From contig NC_044572.1 in assembly GCF_901933205.1 (NCBI RefSeq), positions 59,926,965 through 59,990,964 of the forward strand: 64,000 nt of DNA. The letters are read 5' to 3'. Shown in pieces: positions 37,893 through 48,659 of the stretch. Position 1 is the first letter of the stretch; every line of letters starts with the position of its first letter. The position numbers and the translations under genes are program-made. The notes below the pieces were generated by a model. That model worked only from the letters and a program-made list of their open reading frames with translations. It did no database searches and had not been told where the DNA came from. Source of the DNA: Camarhynchus parvulus (lineage: Eukaryota; Chordata; Aves; Passeriformes; Thraupidae).

Positions 37893-38576
37893 CTATTTTA
37901 AAGCCCTCTCAATGAGGTCTGCCAGTTCATGAGCTAAAAACCTTTTGCCCTTAACTGAGAGATGTACCCCATCTGGTTCCAGCAGAGCAGGTGCTGTAAA
38001 AGTTTCCCCATGATCAAAGAATCCAAAATTATGCCAATGACACCAACCCTTAAGCCACTTGATGATGCGGATTCTCCTGTTTCTTTCATAATTTTCCTCC
38101 ACTACCAAAGGGACTGAGCAGAACACTACCTGAGCTCCTGCCCTATCAACTACCTGACCCAGTACCCTGAAGTCCTTTCTAATTGCCTTGACACTCCTCT
38201 TTTCAATTTCATCCCTGCCAGCCTGGAGTATCCGCAGTGGGTAATAATCAGAGGGCTGAATCAGCCCAGGGAGTCTCTCAGTGATATTTTGTACCCGGGC
38301 CCCAGGGAGGCAACAGACCTCCCTGTGAGATGGGCCTGGTCGACATATGGGGCCCTCAGTTCCCTTCAGAAGGGAATCACCTACAACAATTACCCTTCTT
38401 TTCTTCTTGATGTTAGAGGTAGTGATCCATCTTACAGATGAATCATAATTGGGGGGTTCATTGAGTTCAAATACTTCAGTCAATATCCACCAAGTATTTA
38501 TCCTGACTGCTTCACTAGATGCTTCAACTGAATATCTGTCCCTTCTACAGGATCTGTTGGTAGTATTTGTTGTCAT
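37893..38576 (-). CDS. CR1 ORF1 protein with SGNH-hydrolase-like domain
   Basis: A 227-codon uninterrupted frame starts at an ATG (38574-38576) and ends with TAG at 37893-37895, immediately before ORF2. CR1-group ORF1 proteins bind the element RNA and carry an esterase-like SGNH fold. Here block I is VVGDSLLKGTE (residues 64-74, nucleophile-type Ser68) and the last block is PDGVHLSVKG (201-210) with Asp202 and His205, so the Ser-Asp-His triad positions are present. The middle block reads QAGRDEI near 119-124, less canonical than the usual Gly-x-Asn/Asp. The first 57 residues match no domain and look like a degraded remnant. An in-frame stop lies at 38616-38618, and upstream CR1 coding seems lost. 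It is a transposon gene, not a host gene; expression is uncertain. Confidence 0.85.
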   Translation of the reverse strand: MTTNTTNRSCRRDRYSVEASSEAVRINTWWILTEVFELNEPPNYDSSVRWITTSNIKKKRRVIVVGDSLLKGTEGPICRPGPSHREVCCLPGARVQNITERLPGLIQPSDYYPLRILQAGRDEIEKRSVKAIRKDFRVLGQVVDRAGAQVVFCSVPLVVEENYERNRRIRIIKWLKGWCHWHNFGFFDHGETFTAPALLEPDGVHLSVKGKRFLAHELADLIERALK

Positions 38577-38660
38577 CTTCCTCTCTTTTAGAAAGAAATA
38601 TGTATTAGGCCTCTCTCAGAGAACACCTTCTTCTTCCATCCAGTTTTTAAACACTGGCTT

Positions 38661-41124
38661 CAAGTCAGCCTAGATATTTTGTTGTGTGTCTGGTTGATTT
38701 TTAAGAAAAGGTATTTGTTTGCAAGGGATAAGAATAGTCCTCAGTGGAGCTATTCCACAAGTTTATAACATGTCTCATATGATGGCGCAGTGTAACCCTG
38801 GCTGTGATGTGCTCTGCTGCACTGTGATATGTCTGAGAAGGGTGAAGCATTACAGACTCCATGTTCTTCACTTTTCCTTTATCCTCTTTTACACTATTGG
38901 ACGCTTTATGCCTGCTCCATTTCACTCCCTTTCACTATCCTAGAATGGAGTCAGAGAGAGTCAGAGCCAATATGGTTCAAAGACAGATTGTACATAAGGA
39001 GAAAAACAGTGTGGGACAGAAAAGGAGGGAAGAGAGCAAAGGAAAACTAGCTCCTCTTGGTGAAAAGCAAATATTGGAAGTGTCTGGTTTTCTACACTTT
39101 GAAATGCTGGGACAGATCTTTCCTGGGGAAATTAAATTTTGTTGTCATAAAATTTTGATATATATCTGGCAAGGCAGATAGTTTCCTGTGCTCTTAGGAA
39201 GTTCAGACCTGCCATACCAGGCATGGTTATGACCCAAATGAAACCAATTGGTACGTTATACCATTTTATCCTATAAGAATATGAGGAAAATATGTGCTAC
39301 AAGGCACTGACATTATCTCCATCAGCAAAGTGTCAGTGGGGACAGACTTTCTGAAACAAGGAGAACTCAAAGTGAGTATTATTCTTTGAAAACAGTGAAG
39401 CAGCACAGTCTGTGAAGGAAAGTGCACCATGCTTCAAAGACATGGATCAAAGTATTTGTTCACGATAAAAATAATGCTTGTGTAGCTCTGTGGGAGAGGA
39501 GTGACTAAAACCCATAGGACTCTAACTTTTATTTTACATTTTTGTTTTGCTTTTACCCTCCAGAAACCCCAGCAATTTTCAGAAATGCAGGACTCCACAA
39601 CACACTATTGAAATATATCATGTGAATTATTCAACTGTGATATCTGCATATAGTATATCGTGATTGAAAGAAATCAGAATTTCTTAATGAAAGACATTTC
39701 TTGATCTATATTTGCCACACAATCTCATCTGAAGAGCACCAGAATTTGTACAAAATGCTCATCAGCGAGCCTAAAGGACTAGGCACACTGAGAATGTCAA
39801 GACAGTCTTTGGTATTCCTTTTAGGGAGATGTCACCTTAACTACCATGTCATGGTTCACAATGGTTAAACTGACCTTCTGTCCAGTGAGACTCATCTTTT
39901 AATTCCATCCCATTTAGAGATTCAAACATGTGTTCAACTAGTGATGAGTTGAATATGTGCTTGCCATGTCCCTCTTCTAAGAACAGATTGGGCACTTAGG
40001 TAATCACACAACTTACATTACTACAGATTTTCTCATGTCTTTCCTTAGGACTGAGCCACAGTGATATAAATTTTACCATAGATACTTAGATATATTGCTC
40101 TGTGTAGGAATAGGAGGTAGTAAACAAGTATATGGCAGGCAGATGACGACTCATGTTCACTGCAAAATTAGCAAAGCAAAATTAGACTTTATTTTAAATT
40201 ATTTTGAACAACAAAAACCAGGTGTTCAGATAGTACTCATGAAAAATGAAGTCAGATAGGGTACATCTTAACCACAACTGTAATAGAGATAGTCTGGAGA
40301 CTAATACACAATTTTCAGCCCCTATAAAATGATAATCATCAGCAAAACAAGGCAAAAAATGGCAATATAAGCCATTTCTTTTCCCTCCATTTGCTAAAAA
40401 ACAGCAGGGACCTAGGAAGATAATCTCAGTCTAATAGCTACCACTAAACTAGGTTTTTATTAAATGTTTTTCTCTCTGATTTATTTCTCTTCATTCAAAC
40501 TAGATATAGTTGGTAACAAAGTTTAGCCAGTACCTGCAAAGCCAGTGTGATAAACCACATCTCAACTTGTCAGTTTTGCCCAGGCCTGTGTCCATCTAAC
40601 TTGATGGGGACATTCCACATTCTTTTCTACCCAGACATAATTTAGAATCAGAGTGGTATCACAGTCTCATCTCTGAACATAATCTGATTTCTCTGATCCT
40701 ACTTGACAACCTACAGACTTAATCAATACATCTTACATATTGGAGATAACTCATTAGAAAGGGTCCATCTGCATTGAGATTTGAACAACTTCTAATTTCA
40801 TCTTCATGCATGCCAAGAGAAATACATCTATCTTTCTGAAGCGTCATTTTCACAGACTAGGTTAATACTAATTTAATTTACTTTAACAGTAATCTAAATT
40901 AAATGTCTTCAAGAAAATGAAGAATCAGAGACTTGTGATGAAATCCAGTCAGATTCCTGTTGTTTTAGAAGCACAGCTGTCTCAAATGGTGGGTGGTGAG
41001 CAATATTGCTTCCGGTAGCTTGGGGAGGACATTACTTTCCTGAGCTGGGCTGAAGTTAATGGAACAACCAGCAAGTATTTGAATTGTATGTCTTGGTCAA
41101 GCACTCAGGATCTACTCTCATCTG
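38661..41124. other. noncoding stretch, no gene seen
   Basis: AT-rich left flank of the CR1 element on the plus-strand right side. Short overlapping frames at 38700-39181 have no recognisable domain. No other element was recognised. Confidence 0.5.
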
Positions 41125-41262
41125 GTTGGGAACAGATAGACTCATACAAATGTAGGCACAGATCTATACAGGTAGACATTTATCTGTCTGGATCTATCTG
41201 TCTGGACATCTGTCTAGGAGGCAGATATTTGCAGATCTAGATAGGCAATTGTATAGGTCTAG

Positions 41263-41302
<40 letters not shown>

Positions 41303-41325
41303 GATAGAGTATCAGGTCTGCCCAA
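41125..41325. repeat. degenerate GATA/GACA repeat, left half
   Basis: The sequence is dominated by GATA, GACA and CTAT/CTGT tetramer variants (for example GATCTATCTGTCTGGA), with a pure (GATA)n core at 41262-41302. It appears to be the left part of a tetranucleotide repeat field that continues beyond the LTR. Confidence 0.8.
41262..41302. repeat. (GATA)n microsatellite core
   Basis: About ten tandem GATA units. This is the least mutated part of the GATA field. Confidence 0.95.
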
Positions 41326-41330
41326 GATAC
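41326..41330. repeat. probable left target duplication of the 41331 LTR (GATAC)
   Basis: GATAC precedes the TG start. GATAT follows the CA end at 42386-42390. Four of five bases match, but both flanks are GATA repeat, so chance similarity is possible. Confidence 0.4.
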
Positions 41331-42385
41331 TGGTTTTGCACAACTGGTTTTTGGGAGCAGGGTGGGCTGTAGAGGGGGCTTTTGTGAGAAGCTGCTGGAA
41401 GCTTCCATCATGCCCAGCAGAGTCAATTCCTGATGGCTCTGAAGATGGACATGCTGCTGGCCAAGCCTGGGCCAATTAGAGAGGTTGATAACGTCTCTTT
41501 AATTAATGATATATTAAAGAAGAAAATCAAGACAAAGGGCACACGATTTTTCTTCTCATCAGAGGAGGAGGAAACGTGAGACAGCAAGGTCAGTGAAGAA
41601 GGAGGGGGAGAAGGTGCTCCAGATGCCAGAACTGAGATTCCTCTGCAGGCTGTGGTGATGACCATGGTGAAGCAGCCGTGCCCCTGCAGCCCATGGGGAT
41701 CCATGGGGGATTCAGAGATCCACCTGCAGTCCATGGGGGAGGTGCTCATGCTGGAGTGGGTGGTTGCCTGGAGGAGGCTGTGATCCAGTGAGAGACCCAG
41801 TGGAGAAAGGGGGTCCCTGCTTCCAGGCTGGAGCAGCCTGTCCTTGGAGGACTGCAGCCCTGGAAGAGTGATCCATACCACAGCAGATTTGGGAGGACTG
41901 TTTGCCCACAGGGGGAGTTCACATTGCAGCAGGTGCAGTAGGGTTGCTGCTTATGAGATTGGAACCATTCCAGGTGAAGTTCGCAGAGAGCTATTTCCCG
42001 TGGGAGGGACCCCACATTTTCACAGGGGAAGGACTCCTCTCTCCTGGAGCAGCGGTGAGAATCACCCCCAAAAATCTGGGGTGACGAACTGACCAAAACC
42101 CCCATTCCCTGTCTCCCTATGCTGTTGGTGGGGAAAAGGGAGGGGCTGAGGAGAAAAAGGTGTTTTAAGAACTTATTTTACTTCTCATTATTCTCCTCTT
42201 ATTTTGTTAGTAATAAATTTACTTTGTGAATTAAGCTGAGCCTGTTTTGCCCTTGAAGTTTTCTCCCCTTAACTCATGAACCCTTTGTTAATTGTTTTTT
42301 CCCTCCTTTGCCCAGCTGTGGCAGGGGAGGGTGAGCAAGTGGCTTTTGTGGGTGCCTGGTGTTGGGCCAGTGTCAAACCACAACA
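41331..42385 (+). mobile_element. solo LTR of an avian ERVL-type endogenous retrovirus, about 1.05 kb
   Basis: The unit begins TGGTTTTGC and ends ACCACAACA (TG...CA). The interior resembles a long, common bird ERVL LTR: a 5' part with GGAGCAGGGTGGGCTGTAG and GAGAAGCTGCTGGAAGCTTCC, a middle with repeated GCAGCCCATGGGGATCCA-like segments, then GGAGGGACCCCACA, and a 3' part with TAATAAATTTA and CAGCTGTGGCAGGGGAGGGTG. An AATAAA at 42212-42217 fixes plus orientation. The match is from memory of the family. No internal retroviral genes adjoin, so this is a solo LTR. Minus-strand frames over 41423-42105 are antisense products of it. Confidence 0.8.
42212..42217 (+). terminator. AATAAA poly(A) signal of the ERVL LTR
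   Basis: AATAAA lies within GTAATAAATTTA, about 170 bp before the LTR 3' end, as usual for R-U5 in this family. Confidence 0.6.
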
Positions 42386-42565
42386 GATATAGATTGTCTG
42401 TATCCTGATGACTTTATCTATATAGATACACAGATATAGATGTATGTGTAGAGCCAGCTAGTTAGATACCTGTGTACATATCTACTAGGAGGACAGGATC
42501 CCTATCTACACCAGTATCTATCTACACCTAGACACAACAGGTAGCTAGGTATCTGTACATCCACG
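42386..42565. repeat. degenerate GATA/GACA repeat, right half
   Basis: Many GATA, CTAT and TAGATA variants continue to about 42565, like the sequence left of the LTR. This indicates that the LTR landed inside a single repeat field. Confidence 0.75.
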
Positions 42566-43311
42566 TTGCATGCACATATCATCATCAACACTAACTGGAA
42601 GTGTGCATCCAGATGTGACTGCAGGAGTAACAGCTTGCTGTAAGTGCTGGAAAATGGAATTCCTTGCAACATTCTCTGGCAGAATGCTTCATTCGCCTTA
42701 AACCGAAAACATCAAAACGGTGGATTATTTATTTAATATGGTTAGTTCAAAGGGATGGTGACTTCCAGTACACTGGAGGGACAGACTTTCAGTGTAAAAA
42801 CAGAATATTCTTTAAAGCGTTATTAGTGCAAAACAACCCTAAAGCATATCTAAAATATTATACACAGCTGGCTTAGCAAATGTGCACACAGATACAATTC
42901 ATAATGAATTCTGTGGTTTACTGCACATGTTCCAGGCATGCACTGTCTCCTCCCTCTGCTAATTTGCTTCATTGTCCTCTTCTTTTTTCTGTGTAGAAAA
43001 ACCATCTGATCAACATAATCTTAACATTGGCTTTGTAGCTGAAACCCTCAGGCTTAGAAAGCAGTTTCCCTGTTTAGCCTGAATACAGTTTTATCTTTTC
43101 ACTATCGTGCTATCATGCTGCAGAGCTCATTTCTTACTGCTCTTGTTCTTCAGTGTTGTGAAGAATAATGGCATACACATTGGATATTTGTGATGGCACT
43201 GCAAATAGCCCTCTTAACCTCCTCTCTTCCAAGTCTGAATGGCCTAGGTCCACAAAGAGTGTATGTAAAATAAATACTATTTTTCTTCAGCATATCTCTG
43301 CTTTAAGATTC
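42566..43311. other. noncoding stretch, no gene seen
   Basis: AT-rich sequence between two LTR insertions. The short frame at 42664-42876 has no known domain. Confidence 0.5.
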
Positions 43312-43316
43312 ACCTG
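43312..43316. repeat. left target duplication of the 43317 LTR (ACCTG)
   Basis: ACCTG directly precedes the TG end, and an identical ACCTG lies at 43954-43958 after the CA end. The match is 5 of 5. Confidence 0.85.
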
Positions 43317-43953
43317 TGTATTAGAGTGACTATATGATGATTGTATCCCCAGTTATCTGTTCTGTTTATGCTGGATATTAAGTTCTGCAGCTTTAAGACT
43401 GGTTCTGAGAACAAAGGGAGGGAATAGAAGCTTAGTTTGTTATCAGAAACTGCACTTGCTCTCCTTTGTCCTTTTCACGGAGTGTGTTGTCTGCAACACA
43501 GATAGCAGGACAGAGCTCTCTTTTGCTTTTAGTTAGTTTTTAGCTAGCTGAGGCAAAGAAGTTCTCTAGACTGTGGCTTTTCTTTTTCTGGGAACTGTCC
43601 AATCCTGCTCTGGACTGAAAACCCAGAAAAACACCGGGAGCTCACACCTGTGGCGCACCGGGGCCTGACACTGGAGGAACTGATAAGAGACTGAGCAAGC
43701 TGAGCTACACCCCACGACAAGGACTTTCTGAACTTGCCATCTCTTCAGAACAGCGAGGGATTTTATTGTTTAATATTATTCCTTTTTTTTTTTTTTTATC
43801 TTGTGAATACTTTGCTTGTTAAATAAACAGCTTTTTCCACTTTTCTCCAAGGAAATCTTTTCCTGAATCAGTTGGGGTAGTGGTTGCTTGAATTTGCTTT
43901 CTAGAGGGACCCCATTTGAAGGTTTCCTCCCAGGTTTGCCCTAAACCAGGACA
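43317..43953 (+). mobile_element. solo LTR of an ERVL-type endogenous retrovirus with perfect 5 bp target duplication
   Basis: This 637 bp unit begins TGTATTAGAG and ends AACCAGGACA. The flanking ACCTG copies are identical, a strong boundary call. A T-rich run is at 43782-43797 and AATAAA at 43822-43827, about 130 bp before the end, which sets plus orientation. The 5 bp duplication and overall texture fit ERVL, and the family resembles one found in songbirds (recall only). No internal retroviral sequence adjoins, so it is a solo LTR. Identical duplications suggest a younger insertion than the 6336 LTR, whose duplication has one mismatch. Confidence 0.85.
43822..43827 (+). terminator. AATAAA poly(A) signal of the ERVL LTR
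   Basis: AATAAA lies in TTAAATAAACAG close to the end of the LTR. Confidence 0.65.
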
Positions 43954-43958
43954 ACCTG
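43954..43958. repeat. right target duplication of the 43317 LTR (ACCTG)
   Basis: Identical to the left copy at 43312-43316. Confidence 0.85.
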
Positions 43959-43972
43959 TCAGATAATGGCAA

Positions 43973-44008
43973 GGAGGAGCAGAGCAGGAGGAGCAGAGCA
44001 GGAGCAGG
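43973..44008. repeat. short G-rich tandem repeat
   Basis: GGAGGAGCAGAGCA-like units repeat about two to three times. The tract is purine-rich and lies right of the LTR. Confidence 0.75.
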
Positions 44009-47000
44009 GGATGAGCCAGGCTGGCAGGACTCAGCCCTACCATACCTGAGCGAGGTGACCACAGGGCAGCTGCCCTCCAGCCAGCCCCTGGGAGGCTGGG
44101 CACCGGCCCTGCCTTGCAGGGTGGCCACAGAGAACCACATATCGGGTGCACTCAGAAGGCCCACAGGTGTACAACACAATCCCTCAGTGACAGATAACAA
44201 TCCTCTGCAATGGCACACCCTCCAAGAAAAATCCCTTTACAATCAGATCTTGTGCTGTGTACTGCAGTTACAGTATTTTAAAATCCTCTGCCTGATGCCT
44301 TCTCATGGAAAGCAAAGCTATTCAACAGACTGAAATAAGGATAAATAAACAGTTTTATTACATTTTTATAATCCATACTTCTTTTTTAGTTTTTATGACA
44401 CTGGGCAGCTGAAGCAGGCTTGCTCTATGGCCCAGCTGGCTGCACTGTGTTCGCCTTCCCTCCCCACAACGGGGTAACTTGGCTTTTCTTCCCAGTCCTT
44501 ACTTCTCAAATTTATTAGGTCTCCTTTCTTTAAAAATTGCAGTGGTTTGGCCTTGCTTACCCACCAAAAATAGCAGTGCTTGTGGGTGACCTTGAGAGGA
44601 GCTGGCTGGCTTCTTACTGTAGAGTCTATTACCTTCCTTGCTTGGACAGTGTGGAAAGTCAGAGGCACTTTTAATTTTGAACTAGTCAACATGATGAGTC
44701 AGTTATTACTTCTTGTAATAAAGCTGGTTTTGCAAGGTCATTCTAAAGGAAATAAATAAAATTGTTTATGTCATGGGTGCATTTGCACCTATCCCATATT
44801 GAACTCAACTAAACATTTATTTTCATAGGTATAATATTGAACAACTGTTTTATTTTCAGCTTGCCTTTTGTACATTGAAATGTTGCTTTTGGAAAGAAAT
44901 TGAAGAATAAACCTTCTGTGATACACTGGATATTTTAAAGTGAAAATTAACAAAAACCTTGGAAAGTGGTTTTTTTTTGTGGGGCTCAGATATAATTTCT
45001 GATTTTTTGCAAGAAACACTGTGTATGTGGGAATTTTATATAAAGAATACTTAGCATTAGAGCATTAGATGACATTTAATATATCAAGTAACTAAGTGTG
45101 ATCCATGTAGTGTAATTTATAGAAAGCATATCTCTTTGCTAATCTATTTCACTGACTGGACAAAAATGATTTTTCAACAAACGAAATTAAAAAAAATTGC
45201 TGATGAATTCCTCTAGCTGTCCATAGATATGGTGCATGATAATTGTTAGGAAGAGAGGTTGCAGGGCAAAGGCTGGACAGTCTGAAATAGACGAGTAGTA
45301 CAAAAGCATCCATCCCTGCCTTAGTAAGAAAGGCTGTACACTCATCCTCTAAGGCTGGCTGGAAATGAGTTCCATCCATTTGTTTAATGAAGCTTCAAGA
45401 ACAAAGATATTTTAATTTAATTTAATTAATTAAAAACCTCAACAATAAAAAGTATAACAATGATCTAATTTGGAGGGCAGTGATCAATATGTAAGGAGAT
45501 CAGCTAGAGTGTAGCCAAAGATACCATCAAAACCTACTGAAGAGATGAAAACCCCAGGGAATATTTCCAACAGAGCTTGGATAATGCCTTGTGGTATTTG
45601 TCTGTAACTTAGGAAAGATTAGTGCGCAATTATCAACAAATAAGTCTTTTATTAATAAGTTATGCTTTGGAATGATAAATTCTGTGCTTGACCACTGTGT
45701 TCTTTCCCTGGCACAGAGGAAGAAGGAAGGAAAACCCATCCTTTAACAGGCATGGGATATTGACAAGTCGCCCTGTAAGCTGTACTTCTCCCCCAAAACC
45801 TCCACAGTTAAAGCTGAATATATATGATGGATTGAGGTTAAGTGAATGTGGTATAAATATTTATACTACACATTCACATTATACATTTTTCATGGGCAAA
45901 ATGTCCCAATAAAGAACATTTTGCTATAAGGTGCCATGAAAGACTAAGAAGTGTAACTGTTTTTCAAGTTTAAATGTTGCTGTATCTCAGTCTGATGTAA
46001 ACAATGCATGATGTAATTTTGGGGGGTTATATACAGAACTTGTTTTAGGGTTGTTAAACCTAATCAGGCAAAGGTAGAAGAACATTTAACTCTGCACTGA
46101 GTCTTCTACTTGAGTAATGATTGACCTATGGACACTCTAAGCAGAGCTTTGTTTTTAATGTGTAGCTTCTACATCTATGTAATATCCCCAGGTTATCTTA
46201 AGTATGCCATTAAATTCATCAATGTTGATGACCATGAATTTGGACTTGAAAATAAGGCAGAGAAACTTTGGCAAAGACTGAAGCAGATTGCCTGTGAATG
46301 GAGAAATTCGTCATAATGTCACTGAATACCTGGGGAATGGAGTTCAAGCTGATTTATTACAACATTATTTTTCATTTTTACTGGACACTGATCAGGCTTA
46401 GGCTCAAGCAATCTCATTGTGATGTCCATTCAAGCAGTGAGAGTGACAATGCTACTTCATAAGCACATTTTTATAGGTTTTGTGCTGTTGCCTGTTAGCA
46501 TGCATCTTTTTGAAGGTGTCAGCTCTGCTGATATATATTGCACAGCATCCAGAGCTGTGAGACTGCAGCTGAAGCCACAGCAGAGAGATGTCTTGGGAAT
46601 TCTAGCACCAGGAAGCATATGTCTGCTTACAGGATGATGTAGGCTGCATCATGAGGAGACACTGCTATGCATTCAGAGGTACTGGGGCAGATCCTCTCTG
46701 CTGATGAGACGTGTTTAGAAATGTGAGATTTTCAACAACAATAAGTAAGGATATTTCCCAGCTGCAAAATATCAAAACGTTACACAAGTGGAAAAAATGC
46801 AATAGAGTAGCAAAGCTGCAGACACACAGAACTCGTTCTTTCCAGTTAGCTATGCTGGGAAATTCCATAGCAATCCCCCCCATGTCAAATATGGGGGGGA
46901 AAAGCCCATCCTTCAGGCTTTTTGTCTCACCCCAGCCACCACTCTGAGTGGGTGTCTGAAGGCTGGACAGCAGGGACAAGGGACAGGCAGCCAGAGACAA

Positions 47001-48659
47001 TTGCTGGACAGGGATGCCACTGAAGGAGTCAGGAGTTACTGGGATGCTCAGCCATTGCAGCTGAGCATGGTGGGAGTCAGCAGAAGTGGGTGGTCACATA
47101 CTGTTTGCTTTTTCTTGGGAGCAATAAAGCAGTATGGAAAGACGCTGACTCTTACAAAATAAACTAGAAGGAGACTTTAAATGTATGTCAGAGGAGGAAC
47201 AGGAATGGAAGGTACATTCCCAGTAGTGTTTACAAAAAAATTAAGGGAATAAGATCCAAGTTGTACCATAGATTTTTCTTCCTTATAGCCAAAAAAAAAA
47301 AAAAAACCCCAAAACTTTTTGTTTGAGCTTTTTTTTAACCCTTGGGAAAGACAGGTGATGGGAGCTAAGCGAGAATGGGAGGTGTCTCCATGCACTTCCA
47401 TGCATGACTCCAGAGAGCAGCTCCAGCTGGAACTGGCAGCAGGTAATGCTCCATTCCCTTTTGCACCACAGGATGTGCCTGGCCATAGGCAGGAGCAAAA
47501 CTCTTCCATGTAATTTCTGATATTTCCCTCACACAGAGCCCCTTTCTTATCAGAGTCTGCACTTACTGTTTTTCTTTCTGATTAAAATATGCTCTTGGGA
47601 ATACAGGCTATTTGTGCTGTGCTCTTAGTAACCTTTCTACTGCATGGCGGGGGTGAAATGTCAAGACTGATAAATACCATAAAGTGAAGTGAACCCCTGA
47701 AAGACAGGCTTGGATACTGGATCATTATTTTTGCCAGCCAGGGTAGTTTGGCAAACCCTCCGAGAATCGGTTCCTACAAATTCACTGCAACTTATGTAAG
47801 TATGTGTGTATGCTTGTCCAATGTTAGATCTATTTCTTTAAAAAAATCAGAACATCACATGTTCCTTACCTTAAATTAGGTGTATTTTTAAGGACTTCAA
47901 ATTATAAGAATTTTTTTTATGTATTACTTAGATTTTGTTCTCTTACTGGCATTGAAAGGGTAATATTTTCTCAATAATTTGACTAGTTTTTCTCAGCACT
48001 TTAATTTCCAAATAAATGTGGAGGATAGATTTATTCTAGTAACAAAAGCAAATATTTTATTACATGTTAAAATTTAACAATTTTTCTGCTTTTTAGTGGG
48101 AAAATTAGAGATGCTAAGAAATGTGAAAGACAGGGAAAAACTGATGGGTGAAGGAAAAACAGAGTGGGAATGAAAAACAAACATAACTTAATTAGGCCTT
48201 AAAATAGAAAAATAAAAAGGCTATATCTTATTCAAATTCAGTGGGCTGTATATACAAGCTGAGAAACCTGGCTGAAATGATTAATTCATATCATGCTACT
48301 AATTGCATTATAACTATAAGGCTGTAACACACCTGGGGTTTATTTTGGTTTTGTTTTCTTTGCTTAGCAATGAAATGAAGTGGGTGTGATCACTTGTTGG
48401 ACCTGGCTTCCCTTTTGTCTGTCTTACTTAGCATATAAAAATAATTTTCATCAAGAGCCACAGCTTTGGGAAACTTGCATCATTTACCCATCTCCAGGAT
48501 ATGAATAAAACACTGAAAACAAGTTTTATGCAGATTAGGCATCATTGTTTAATGCAACAGTCTGGTTGGAAAGTCTTTGGATATAACTACAGGCTGTTAA
48601 GTCTGTTCACATCTTACAGTCCATAAAATATTGGTAAAGGCATAAAGAACATGGTCTTT
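44009..48659. other. noncoding stretch, no gene seen
   Basis: No gene recognised. The first about 200 bp is GC-richer, then the DNA is AT-rich. A C7/G7 hairpin lies at 46874-46900 and an A run at 47289-47305. The short frames lack domains. Confidence 0.5.
46874..46900. other. C7/G7 hairpin
   Basis: TCCCCCCCAT (46874-46883) and ATGGGGGGGA (46891-46900) are perfectly complementary 10-mers around a 7 base loop. The homopolymer C and G runs might also adopt other secondary structures. Confidence 0.6.

Larger units (their letters stand above)
34974..38660 (-). mobile_element. CR1 LINE retrotransposon, nearly full length, minus strand
   Basis: The element runs from a left end at about 38660 to a 3' end at 34974 (minus orientation). 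The 3' end carries the diagnostic CR1 tail: the plus strand shows ACAGAATC octamers (34975-34998) next to the conserved CTAGGTTGGAAGAGACC segment. Upstream come ORF2 (endonuclease, then reverse transcriptase) and ORF1 with an SGNH-like domain. ORF1 is open for 227 codons, but ORF2 has at least five frameshifts. I see no ORF1 N-terminal zinc-finger-like region, so the 5' end is likely truncated or eroded; the 38660 boundary is approximate. CR1 is a non-LTR retrotransposon of the CR1/Jockey clade, the dominant repeat in birds. Confidence 0.95.

Noticed and set aside
41423..42105. Several minus-strand frames of 65-152 codons
   Set aside because: They are antisense to the ERVL LTR and have no protein similarity.
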